Source: Aphelocoma coerulescens
Taxonomy: Eukaryota > Chordata > Aves > Passeriformes > Corvidae
DNA length: 64,000 bases
Assembly: GCF_041296385.1 (NCBI RefSeq)
Contig: NC_091013.1
Span: 35,864,475-35,928,474 of the forward strand
Direction: 5' to 3'
The notes under the pieces are model-generated. The model ran no database searches, was not told where the DNA came from, and was given only the letters and a program-made list of their open reading frames with translations. Below, piece by piece: positions 1-13,300 of this stretch (the first letter of the stretch is position 1; each line of letters begins with the position of its first letter). Made by a program: the position numbers and the translations under genes.

Positions 1-3000
1 GAATGAGGTTTCAGCTCAAGTTAAACACTGTTGAGGAGAGTAGGATGCTTGCATGCATTAGGGAGAAGATATTAAAGGAAAGCTTCAGAAATATGAAGAG
101 AAAGATTTTATTTTTTTTTCTTTTTTTGAGGGACTTGGAGAGAATTAGGTAGAAATGGTACAATTCAGGAGTCAGAGGAAGATTCCTGGATTACAAACCA
201 AGACTCAAGGAAAGGATCCACTCTGCAAAGACACAGGGAAAAAGGTAGGGATTTGGGTTTGGCCCTTTTACTCCAGTGTAGGTCTGATCACACCACTTCC
301 AACTCTTATATCTGTGGGAATTCACTCTTTCCAGCTAGAAAGGCTCTTCCATCTTGTGTCTCTGGCCATCTGCCATAATGAGAAGCAGAGTAAGGTGATG
401 TGATGCTTTTAAAGCCCTCTTTGTTACCAGCATCTTTAGTTTGGCCTCCAGAAAAAGACTGAAAGAGGGTGAAATAACTTCCTTATCTCCTAATTATCAA
501 CATTTTTTCTTGATTCCTTAACTTCTTTTATATAGATCAAACATGTATTTTTAAAAAATACTTGAAATTTTGACTTTTCAATTTTGTGTTATAAATAATT
601 CATTAATTGTAACAATTAGTAAGAAATAAATGAACTGCCTGGGGGCAGAAAGTCAACTCTGTAACTGGCTCACATGTTTGACTTTTGCAAGTATCCCAGT
701 CTTCTGCTGAGATTAGTAAAATCCTTTATAACAAAAACCATCAACAAACCATGAAGGATACTAAAGTGTGCAAGAGCAAAACAGTGAAGCCCCAGTGAGA
801 CAACAATGCTAACTGTAGTGAAATCCTGAAAAGCAGGACAACTAAGTGCTTGTTCTTCACATATTACTAGTAATTTACAGTAAAGCTTCAAATTGCTTCT
901 TTTAGATAGGATACAAATACTTAGTTGTAAAATATCATGTGATGATATGACATGTAGTGGAAATTATGAGGCCACATTGTGTCCATTCAGTTTCATGGTA
1001 CCGACAGATGCTGTGTGAGTTTTAAAATTTATAATCCTGATTTTGACGTTTCCAGGTACTGCCATTGATTACTGGTATTTTGATTTGCCCCTGAGATGCT
1101 ATTTAACAGCACAGACGGTCTTGTTTGAGATGTTGTGTTCAAGTGAGCGTTGAGTTCTTGAGTGTTCAAGTGTAGACATCACAGATACCAGCTTGCATGT
1201 TCAGAGACAAAACTATTAATCTGTGAAGCCTGACAAATTACCAGAATATTCTATCATGATGTCCACAGAAGCTTAGCTTGAAATACTGAAAACTGTGATC
1301 TTTTTGATGATTACATGCTGAAGTCAAGCTGAAGCACTTGACCAGTGTGTGTCTGGGAGAGCTCAAAACCAGCTTAAAAATATTCCTTTGATTCTAATGC
1401 AAAAAACCCACCAAAAAACAAATAAACCAAAAAACCATAAAAGATCAAATACTACTTAGAGAATTATTCCTTTTTTCTTCTTCTTCTTCTTCTTCTGATT
1501 CACAGATCTCCTTTCAGTAAAACAGACAAATATTTTATGTCCAATTTTTAAATGAAAAGAGGTAACTATGTTTTTAACAACTTAATTTTCATGCTCAAAT
1601 GTTGCTTTCTACTGTGTTTGAAAACTCTTTCAGTATCCAGGTTTAGATCTTAGGAGTTTTATAAGATGCTCTTGAGATCCTGTCTTGAACACTATCTATG
1701 TCATCTTAGGCTATGACCAGCATAAATCAATGAGATGAAAACTGTGTTGTGACTGAGCAGACAAAGTCAGTCTTAGCGAATGATTTGCACTGAAATAGTA
1801 GCCCATCAATCTTGTAGGAAAAAAAGAAAAAGAAATGTGAGCAAGCTGATTAGTATTTGCTAGTTAGGATGTTTCCAAGAATCTTATTGTCAAGGCAGCC
1901 TTTATCACTGCCTGGCATCATTCCAAGCATAATGTCCATTCTACCAAATGCTGAATGTTTGTTGATCCCCTGGCACTTTGAAGATCATCAGGGGATGATC
2001 ACTGTGCTTTCATGTGCAAACACCAGTATCCATGACAAATCCTAGCTCAGATGTTTTCCAGTACCCTCTAGTCCTAATGGATATCCTACAGTGCTATGAA
2101 GTATTTCAGTGCCAGGAAAACTGGCTCACTGATATTCACAGGTATTACACCTGTACATTTCTAAAGGTGTTGAAAAATTAAGAGGATATAAAATCCCAGA
2201 TACTAAACTGGCTTGAGAATGGAAGTGATATATTGGAAAATGACTGAGAAAATTGAAATTGCCAGTCTGAATATAGTAATTTCAGGTAAAGAAAACACTT
2301 CATATTGAATATGAAAAGACCTTTAAATCTCTCCAAGAACCAGTTAAATAGAATACACTCAGATGAGGAAAAAAAGCAGGCATTCCTATCAATGGAGGAA
2401 GTAGCAGCAATCAGAACATGTGAAAGTGGTGGATTTACTGAATCTCCTGAATTTTTCACAGAAAGACTGAGCACCTTTCTCATCAATAGCACTGATGGAG
2501 CATCTGGTTGAATTAGAAGAGTCTGTGAAATGCATGAAGTCACAACATAAAATAAAACTTTGCTTTTAAGCTGTAGGGTTTTGTTTGTCTACAGATTTCC
2601 TGGTGACTAAATTCTGGGAAACAAAAGAGGAAATAAAACCGAAATAAACTAAATGTTTACCAAAGAAGATGAGCAAGATAAACTGGTCCTAGCACCGTAG
2701 TTAGAAGAACAGTTAAAAACAGTGAAGTAAAACAAATGGGGAAATTATGTTCTCAGATACCTACATATTCAGATATACCAGTGTAAACATGTCTATGTCA
2801 ACAGATGTATTTACAACCTTACAAGGAAAAGAATTACCTGCAAGGCCACTTAATTAGGAACAACTATTTTAACACAAAGCAGGAAAGAACTGCAGCAAAA
2901 GGAAGTACTAAAGCAAAGAAGTAGACCTAAGTAATTCTAGCTCTTTGGTGGAGTGAAAATGTAACTTGTGAAGCAAAAAATCCTTAATTCTGCATTTCTT

Positions 3001-3520
3001 TTTTTTCATAGAAAATTATTGGTTGTTTTCATAATTAGTGTTTGGCATCTTTCAGAGAGTCTTTTCTGAACATGCTCCTTGTCAGCAGGAAACAGTTATG
3101 ACTGAGATCTGGGCAGCAGGGTAACTTTTGCAGTCCTGTGCCCCAATCACTGAACCTGGACATCAGTGTGGTGCTACTGTGGCCGGCAATGCCAAAAGGC
3201 CCTTGCTGGTGCTGTTTAGGGAGCTGGTGCTGGTGCTGGGTACAAAGGGAGCTTTGGAAAAGGAAAATCCTTTCCTTTTTTTGTTCTCCATCAAGAGAGG
3301 CTGACTCCAATTAGAGGAGTCCCACCCTTCTCAGAAAGTGCAGCCAGCCACTGCCCAGCTTGTCATGTTTCCAAGCTTTACTCCTTGCCCAGGCCAATCA
3401 GCTGCCATCCCGGAGTCACTAGCTACAAGGAAAGAAGTAAGCCTCTCCTAAGAAAGATTCTGTGAAGAACTGCAGGCAAGATTATTTTCTAATTATTTTG
3501 GAAGCAATAGTTTGCAAAAA
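1..3520. other. Intergenic DNA 3' of the arylsulfatase gene
   Basis: AT-rich stretch with no exon, RNA gene or transposon I can recognise. The only structure seen is a short TTC microsatellite near 1.47 kb and small open frames with no family resemblance. The last part probably borders the 3' end of the arylsulfatase transcript. Confidence 0.5.
1471..1496. repeat. TTC trinucleotide microsatellite
   Basis: About seven perfect copies of ttc/ctt in a row, preceded by a short T run. A simple sequence repeat, likely variable in length between individuals. Confidence 0.85.
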
Positions 3521-3526
3521 TTTATT
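3521..3526 (-). terminator. Candidate poly(A) signal of the arylsulfatase gene
   Basis: AATAAA on the minus strand, about 425 bases beyond the stop codon of the arylsulfatase. It is the first canonical hexamer clearly outside the coding region. Another copy at 3965-3970 lies inside the last coding exon and is unlikely to be used. Actual use needs RNA evidence. Confidence 0.4.
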
Positions 3527-3949
3527 ATAGGGTCACCTTATGCATTGTCAGGATAACAAAAGGGTAGGGGGATAAGGATAACGAAATTAAGGAATCACTT
3601 GGGAATTCAGCACAAAAACCCAAAGCAAATCTTTTGAATATACATTCAGAATCATCAAAACATAAGTTATATCATTACTTGTACAGCTCTAATCTTGGTC
3701 TGCTTCAGTGCATTTGAACTACTCATTCAGTTGTCAGCAGATACAAGTTAAAACGTGGTCTTCAGGTCATTCTATCTTGATCCCTCCCTGAGAGAGTCCA
3801 GTTTAAAGCTACCTTTACTATGTACTGTGCCATTCACTGGAACAATTACTTTATAAAGGCTCAGTTTAGAGAAACAAATGACCCATGGATCATCATTCCC
3901 AAAGGAAACACTCTTACTACATTTTTGAGAAAGTATCAGGTTCTATCCT

Positions 3950-4320
3950 TTATAGGTCAGTAAGTTTATTATCACCTTCCTTATCACACCAACAGAACGG
4001 GAACGTCCCACAGCATGGCTGCAGCCATGGCTTCCACACCACGTTGGACACAGAGAGCTGCTCTGGGACTGGAGTCAGTGTCCTGCGATGCCCCTCTATG
4101 GCTCTGCCAATCTTCCTTATGACAGTGTCAAAGAGGGGCTCTGTCTCAGCCGAGAGAGGTTTGGCTTCAGAGGGGTCTTGCGAGAGTTCAAACAGCAATG
4201 GAGGCTCATGATGGGTCACACCTTCCCCAAAGCATGGGCAAAATCCTCTATCATAACAAGCCCCAGCTCCAGGAGGACTGAAGATGGGAGTCACATAATG
4301 AGCCTTCCAAACAGCTCCAG
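3950..4320 (-). CDS. ARSD: Arylsulfatase last coding exon
   Basis: Acceptor TTCTTTCCTGCCAG. Encodes [49 protein letters not shown] and [19 protein letters not shown] before the stop. The cysteine pattern matches the disulfide-rich C-terminal subdomain of this clade. Confidence 0.92.
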
Positions 4321-7300
4321 CTGGCAGGAAAGAAAGAATCACAGAAGGCTGGTTATAACACTGTCAGTTATCACAAGGGAGAGTGAACATTTTTCTAGAG
4401 TTCATTTCTGGATGCGCTTCAGCTCTACACTTATTAGTTAATGTAGTATTGTCATTTCTCCTGGTGCTGTACAGTACAGGCAGTGCTAAGTAAGTTCTTT
4501 ACCGTGTTACGCCTGGAGCTACTTGGAGAGATGAAATCCCAGAACAAAACGTGTTAGAACAATGTGCCCTCCTGTAGACTGAATATAATTGGAAAAAGCT
4601 CTGTACTCACTGTCCCTCTGGTGCCACCGCGCAGCATGTAAGTGAACGCCGCAGTAGTGGAACAGGAACTCGTGCTCCGAGTGCGGCACCGCTCCTCGCA
4701 GTAACGGCAGCAGATCCCGGCCGTCGATTACCCTGGCAGGAAAAACAGAGTGCACAGCGCTGAGGTGAGCTGGGCAGGACTGTGCTCCTTCTGCACACCT
4801 CCTGCTGGAACTGGCAGCTCTGGACAAGAAAGGATAACAGAAGATTGGCAGGTAGGGGCTGAATCTCAAATGTAGGGAAGAGGTGACTGAGCTCCTAGAC
4901 ATTGATGTGCCTAGAAAAGCAGCAGGACTGAAAAAGCATCAAACTCTTAGAATGTGCTTCCAATCTAGATTTTCCATTGTTTTGGGAAAGAAGGAGGAAT
5001 AAAGATACTTCTGTTTGTACCTGTCCTGAGGCACTGCCCCTCCAGCCAAATGAACTACTGTAGGATAAATATCCATAAGGCTTGTAGGTTCATCAATAAC
5101 TGTGCCTGCAGGTAACACTCCTGGCCATCTAAATATTCCTGGAACACGGATTCCTCCTTCCCAGCCTCCCATAGCTTTTCCACCTTTCAATAAAAAAAAA
5201 AAAAAAAAAAAAAAAAAAGGTTTGATTTAAAATAGAGAAATTTTACACAAATTTTATTGTATTATCATGGTACCTTGATGAGTCTTCTTTACTCTTTTGG
5301 TTTTTCTGCTAAGCTCCTACTGAGCATCAGTGAAAGTGTATTCACTAGACCAGCCCCCCAACAATTTGAGAATTTATGCTTGTGAAGGACACCTGCCCAG
5401 GTTAGAATTTACTGCATTGTTACATGACTAATTAGAATGAGACATATTTGCTTATTGGTAATAAACCAGTGTTACTCCTTGAGTGAGCAATCTTCTCTAA
5501 GCCTTAGGGGTGTCCTAGGTTCTTTACTAGTTGTTGCTGGATAGTCACTGTCCCTGACAGCTCTTACCTTTGTATATTCCATTCCAGCCACCCAGCTGCC
5601 TTTTGCCTTCTTGTCTTTCCAGCCATCCACCATGATCTGAGGCAAAGTAAACTAGTGTAGTATCTTTCAAGCCTTCCTTGTCAATAGTATCTAGAACCTG
5701 GCCTGTAAACACAAGAATATGTGTATATTAAAAAGCAAAAATATCTCTCATATTACATAAATTTTAACCTCTGACTTGTAAACATTTACCAGTGTAATTT
5801 TTAACCTAGGTAAGGCTGCTCATTAATATTTTTTAAGATTGGTATTTGTAGTTATGATATTGTCTCTAAAAGCACAAAAAATTTGTGATGTGTTGTAACC
5901 ACTTTATTATTGGTATTTTAACAAGGAGTGCAAGAACCACCATCACAGACAAGAAGCCTGTATTGTCAAGGGGAAAAACTACCACGTGCTGTAAAAATAT
6001 GGAAAGAAATTATAATCTAAGGCCCCAAAAAGTTAGATTCTGCATCAGTGGTGGCCATCATGAAAACTATGGGAAAAACATAAGGTTACCCTTTTCTTAT
6101 GTTGTCTAGACCACAACTGGGATTTGCATTACATTACTGCATGGATATAATATGCATTAATAACAAAGTTCCTTTAAATTTAAAAGTCATTCTTGAGCTG
6201 CTTCTGACGTTCTTAATTATATTTGTGGCGTTAAAGTGTTTGACAGCTAGGTTTGAAACCAAAATCTTCCTGTATGTGTACCTGACTTTTCTCTCTTGTG
6301 CAAATGTGGGTACTTTTTGTCCATTATGACCGAATGATAAATAATTCTCCTTCCCCTCCAGAAAAACAGGCTGAAAAATAACTTGAATCTTATTTGGTGG
6401 GGGGGGGGTAGCAACACCAGTATACATTGGTGAACATTTCTGGATTTATAGTTGTGGCTGAAATTCAGTACTCTGCTTAATGCAGCAGCCACAAATAGAG
6501 AGCCTGCTGTTTTTCATCTGGAATTAATTTACTTACTGATTTTATCACCTTCTGATTCATCCTACTTAGAAATGACTGTACGAGGCTGAAATGACCTAGT
6601 CTTTACTAATCATAGAAAACTAAATAATTATCACATATTTAGTAAGAAGAACAGGAGAGCTCCTTGACAGGATCTAAGGGGACATGGTTAAAATGTAAAC
6701 ATGTGACCAAAAAAAAAAAGAAGAGTGAACATTTGGTCCAAGACTGGAGAAAATAAAAAAACAACACTATAAATCAACAGTGCTCACACAAGATTGACAA
6801 ATGTTTGTGAAAAACTTAGGATTTTTTTGTACATGCTTTTAATAATCTTTCTCATTCTTTTAATAAAAACCTTTTATTTAGACCTAGGTAGGAGACATTG
6901 TTAGAGACATTGTTATGTGCTGTGGTGACTTACCCACCATCCAGTCCATCTCCTCTACGTTATCTCCATATAAACCGTGTCTGCTCCTCCCAAGAAACTT
7001 CTCTGTGGTGAGGAGAGGGGTGTGGGAATGTAAAAAGGAAAGAAAGAGGAGGAATGGTCTGTGCTTATTTCTACAAAACAGAAGTCAACACTGTGTTATG
7101 AGGGAGGAAGGTCCTCAATGCATATAGATGTCAGTTGTAATAAAAAATGGTATTATTTGCATATAGATATTTCAACAATCCCTTCAGAAATACCTTATTT
7201 TGTAGGGTATTATAACCCAGTGATTAGGATCTGTCTGATAGAATAATGTTGGGCCTTTACAAAATTAACCTTTTTCTACCCTGAGCCATGTAAAACTTCC

Positions 7301-10300
7301 AGATTGAAGATCCACTTTCTGCTGTTGCAAAACACCACTGTGCTACTGACGTGAAGGCAGCAAGTTCATCTCCTGCCAGCTGTTACCCGCTTATCAATCC
7401 ATATGATAAGGCTACACCACAGCTCTGCTTCTCTTTCCCTGGCCCACACACACATTCCTGACATCACCTGCTATTCCCTAAAGCTGCAGTGTTGGTCTCA
7501 TTGATAGGTATACATATTTCTTAAATATAGCCTAGAAATATTCAATAAAACCAATGGAAATTGGGAAATGTTACCAGCTTTAGTGAAGCTAGGAATAAGG
7601 AGCATCCTTAACAAGCAGCTGTTTCTTTAATTATATGATATAATTATTGATATTATTTTAAATGAATAAAAATAATAGTACTTCTAATCCTACATAATAT
7701 TGTAAAAAATCGAAAAACTTATGAAGACATGAAACAGAAATGTGCTGTTTAAAAGTTGCAAAATGCACAAGAACCAGAAAATTTGTGATCAAAGGAAGCC
7801 CACTTCACCTTTCAATAAATGAAATGGACTCTTGCAAGATAAGGGACGTAGTTCTGTCTGTCACCATTGGCTGCTCAGTAATTCCATGGTTTCTCATCAT
7901 AATGCAGTTCCAGTACCGTACAAATCCATAACTTGAGAACCAGGATACGAAGAACAGGAGACTAAACCCAGCAAGGCAGCTCAGTGTTTTCCACTGGACT
8001 GAAATCAAGCCAGTCAGTCTTCCAAGGACAGCAGTGAATGTAATGAGGCCAATCATTTGAGTGGAAAGCCAGAGTTTCCTTCTAAAGGCTCTGTCCATCT
8101 CCGGTGTTTCTGTTGGCTGACAGTCACTTATTAGTGTAAAAGGCATCCCGTAGAAGTAGTCAAATCCATGGTTCAAAGGGTGATGGCAATGGTCATTGCG
8201 GGATTCACAGTTAACACCTTGATGCCACTTCCCTGAAAATAGAGGTTATTAAAATATAAAGAGATAATACTTTAGAAGAATGGACTTTTCCTTATACAAA
8301 ACATTTCTCAAAAAATGGTTGGTTGCTTTCTGCTTGTGACAATTTCTCCATCCTACACAGAAATATATCAAGTATGTAGTTATATAAGGGGATTGATGAA
8401 AGTAAACCTCTACAGTTTATAAATTTTCAACACATTTATTGGTGCTCTGTACATATATTCATGCCCTGTAGCTTTGATCAAACATTTAAAAAAATGTACT
8501 ATAAAGGAAACTAGAAACTGAGAAAAATTCAGAGCTGAGCAAAAATGTACAACCTTCTTGGTGACCTGTCAAGTATCAAACAGGAGCAAGCTGTCCTTTT
8601 GTAAGCATCGGGCAAAATAACCTTGTTTTGTTGTCGCTTTACCTTCAAAGTACTATGCAGACCTGTTCCTGGAAGGTTTTGAAGTGCTTGATATCAGGAC
8701 TATGGCAGCGCTCAGTGTTGGTGCCAGATTGATAAGGGGAGATGTGGATGGACTAGTCAAACTGGGAGCTCAGGTAGCTGTTTGCCAGACAAACCCCTGG
8801 ATCCAGAAAAACTTGAGCTCAGGAGATCAGGATTTCTCATGAAGCTGTACATTTTAAGTAACTTTGATGATCATTATATCTCCATATACTGAATGAGAAT
8901 AAAAGACTTTGTTTTACAAATATTTTTGCCGTTTATTTGTGTTTAATCAAATTTTTAGAAGCTAAGGCCTCTCTCTTTTAAATACTGAAGTCTTTGTATA
9001 TCAGAAGGAACATCTCTTGACCTTTTGCAACACAATTTGTTCTTTGTTATCAACATAGCAGCTATTATGATGAATGGCACATCAAAACCATGCTTTTGCT
9101 TCCCCTCCAATCTATTCAGACTGGTTAGACACTTACATGGTGACATAGCAAGTTGGCTCATTTGGTTGAAACCCTAAGGTTTGTGAATGTCTGAATCAAG
9201 TGAACAAAATCTAACAATCATCAGAGGTTTAATTGCATTTTATGCAGATCTTAGATGCCAGATAAAAATGGACATTAAGAATTTTACCTGAAAACTAATT
9301 TGAAACTAATTCTTATTGTGGATAGAGGAACTGTGCACTTAGAGGATGATGTTATCCTCAACAAATGGTTTGCTGTATTACCAGTACGTGTACTAGCAGC
9401 CAACCCAGAGTAGATTTCAATAGAATTGCAGTGCATTACAATAGGAGCAGAAAAACTCCCTCAGAGAGGAACAAATAATTGCTGCTTCTCGGCTGTGAAT
9501 ATAAAGAAAGAATGCACGTTCTGTTGTAGGTGGATGAATTGCTTTCAGCTAAAATCTCTATGCAGTTTACCTCCTGACATATTTAGAGCCAGCTGTAGAA
9601 CAAAACAGGTTTGTAATCAATACGTAGATGTATTGGTCATAAATACAGGTGCAGCTAAAGTATTCTTGGAATTCAGATGCACTCCAACACTATATCTCCA
9701 GCTGAGGTCGATAAAGGTTTCTGACATACTAGAAAAGGATTAAACCTCCAGAAGCTAAACTAAGTGTATAATTAAGATAAATTAATCTCTGAGGGCATTA
9801 GTTATACAGCACTGGTTTTCTGACTACAAAGTACCTTCAAAGCATTTCCCAACAAAAAATCTCATTATCACCTCAAGCTGCAGGTTATTAATAGGATTTA
9901 ACTTTGCAATTAAACTGGTTGTGCTCAGGGCAAAACAATCACAAACAATTCAGGTGAGACTACTTAGTGCTCATTCAGCTGTGGTGGCATGGGTAGATGT
10001 TATGTTAAGATTTTTTGCTTCATGACTTGAATGTAAAGTTCTTGTGGGTTTTTTTGTGTCACTTATCATTGGTGCTCTCCTTCATCCCCCATGGTGCAAT
10101 TAATCAGGATCTGTCAATCTGGTTAATCCAAGTGATGCTTTTGGCATCTGTGATTTTAGCTGAGATGCCCACAGGGAAAATGCCTCCCCATTTTGCTTCT
10201 AGGAGGCAAGCAGCACAACTCCACTGCAGGGCAATTCCCTGGGGAGAGTGAAGACAAATCTGATTGTTTTGCTAGTGATAACATGCTGAAATCAAGATGA

Positions 10301-13300
10301 AGCATGCATGGTCTGTTTTATGAGCTGATTAAAACAACTAAAATAATATCACTACAAAACTAACAGGAGATGAAGCTTCAGTAATGCAGAATTTAAATTG
10401 CTTGGAAGGCTTCTTTTAGTTTTATCCTGTGTGGTTTAGATTTATTCTGCTGAATGAATACAAATCTATTTCTGCAGGAACTGCTATTAATACATTCAGT
10501 TGGTTTGTGAAGCTAATATTTTTATGTGTCAGATACAGATTTTGGATTTTGACATTTTACATGCTCAGGTGAGGTAGGGCAAATAGCTGAAACATCAGCC
10601 AGGAATATTTGTACTTTATCAACCTGTGGAACTATGTGACATATCTAAGATAAATAATTATTTGAAACAAGATCATGACCAAAATTTACAACTGTAAAAA
10701 AAAATAATAGTCCTATAAAATATAAAGTAAAATGAAATTCTCATTGATGCTGAAGAAGGCAGTGTTTTTGGGCTGTACGGAAATTTTGGTGAACTACAGT
10801 GGCATGCTGTGACTGAAGAAAAAAATAATTGCTTTCTGAAAGGCCCAATCTTGTGACACTATTAACTGTCTCTAATGTCTTAAGTAGCAGCTGTTGCCTT
10901 TTGTGTGAATCTGCTCTGAACTGTGTAAAACATCATCATGCGTATTTAAATGGCACCCATATTTTTACTTTTCTTTCAATGAAATAGTATTGGAATAAGT
11001 ATCTTATACCTGGTATTCAGGAATTAATGACATTTTCTGTTACGTATTTTAACAGCCACAGCTGTGCTTGAAAGTGAGTCAATGGTAAAGATTGTCCTCT
11101 TTATCATATGCTTTTTCTTTTAAGAGTTATGCTTTTTGGTCAGAGTTTCTTTTTACATATTATTCTTGATCAGGAAATAAAAATATTACAACTGAAGTAT
11201 GAGCAGTTACTAACTAAAACAAATAGTTTGAGTGAGATGTGCAGGTAAAACACATTCCAGAACATCTTTAGGAGAGGAGTGCCCTCATACCTATCAGGCC
11301 TGTGCTGTAGCCTTGCTGCTGCAGGATTTTGGCAAAAGTGGTTTCGTTTGGAGGAAGCCCTCCTGAGCCGGCATTCCAAAAAATAACACGGTAATCATTT
11401 ACAGCATCCATCCCTAAAAATACAATAAGAAACAATCTGAGTAAGTATAAAGGGTTGAGTACTTTTATCCAACATACTTTTTCTTTCCTGATTTCATTGA
11501 AATGATATTGGTAAATATTTATCCTAATGCTGTTTGTTTGGGAAAATGAATCTAGGACCCTGGAAAAGATTAAGAAAGACTTAAGACTCTCCATAGTACC
11601 TCACACTGAGACCTTTTTTTCTTTAATTTAATTTCATTTGGAATAGCATGGTTGTATAGGAGATTTTACATGTCACAGTAGCACCTAGGCTGTACGAAAT
11701 GCACCTGCTTAGTGTGAATGTGAGGGCAGGGAGGAGCATAGGGAGACTTCAGCCCTCTATCACTCTCAAACTCCAGCTCACTGAAGGCTGCCGGGGAGCT
11801 CAGGATTTCCTTGCTCAGTGGCATGGCTGGTATCTGATCTCTGAGCCCCACAGAGTAGCTATCTTCTCTTCACCTGCAGGTTTACACCCTACCATTTAGC
11901 ATTTTGTACTGGCTTAACCCCATCATACAGCGCTATGTAAAGTTCAATCTGTCAGTGTAGCATTGAACGTCTCTGGCCCTGTTGTTACAGTGGGAAAGGG
12001 TCTGTACAAGCCCATGTGTGTTTTCAAACTACCAGTCTCAGTGGGAGCTGTCATGATAAAAGTAGGATGACGTATCAGCTTCAAAATGCCTCGGGAATGA
12101 AGGCTTTGAAGATAATTTGCAATAGAACAAGTTACTGGTAGGAACATGTAGAGCTATTTGTTTTCCATACCTCTTCATCTCAGGGATGCAGTTTGACAGG
12201 ATAGTGTTTTTTCTTCAAAAACACAACTGGGAAAAATAATATTGCTGTCAAACTGTTATCTCCTAGGACAGATTAATTTTGGCAGATACATAAAGAAGCT
12301 TTCTGATGAATGACTCGTTCTGCACCTTGACTGAAGGGAACGGACACACATCTGCACAGACCTACTCTGCTCCCTGCAGGGCTGAGCTGCCTCTGACATC
12401 TGATGAAGAGTCACCTATGACAGAAATTAATTTAACTTGTGCTTTGTAAGAGTGCTGTTATTGTTATTAATGTTTTGTGTAATGACTTTTTTGAACGTAA
12501 CAGTTTGCTCTAACTCCATTCTGACTGCAATCTGTACAACAGAGCTTCAAAACATAACCAAAATTGTGAGTTGGGGAGACCAAGATGCCCTGCAGAGCTG
12601 ATTTTTCTGTTCTGCTTCCCCCCTCAATCCTGTAGCCCACAGATACAAATACCACCTCAAGGGTATTTAGGCTGTCTGACATCGCATGTGTCTCAGTGAG
12701 GAGTGGCATGTCTGTGAATCCCCTATTTGCACACCCTCATTTCTTCTGTGCCCATTGTATGACATTGTTCTCTCCAGCAATAAAGCAATGTTTAAAGGCT
12801 GTGTGGCTTTGCAAGGCAAACCTGATCGGAGGGGATATCTGCCAGTGAGGAAAGCTGCTCTGCTGGGGGTGCAAAGCGGAGCTGCAGCAATGTGTTGGGT
12901 CATCTTCACTCCTTCCTTTGCCAGGCGATCAATGTTCGGGGTCCTAAAAATGCAACCAATGCCACCAGATATCATTCAGGGAGTCTTTCAAGGGAATAAG
13001 AAATTATATACTTATCTTTATTTTTGGAAGTTTCTTCTATTTGAAGATAGCCAGGAAATATTTTTTTTAAATTTATTGTAATTTTTCTCATATGATGGGG
13101 AAATATTTCTCTTTTTCTTTCTTCATTAGCAATCAGTATTTGGATTAGTTTCAAGTCAACCATTCCTTCTTTTTCCCATGTCCTATGAAGAGTCTTGAAG
13201 AAATCATAGAATTGTAGAATGGTTTGGGCTGGAAGGGACCTTAAAGATCACAAAGTTCCAACCTCCCTGCCATGGGCAGGAACACTTTCCACTAGATGAG

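Noticed and set aside
4088..4441. Plus-strand open frame of about 117 codons over the last arylsulfatase exon
   Set aside because: It is the antisense shadow of a conserved coding exon.
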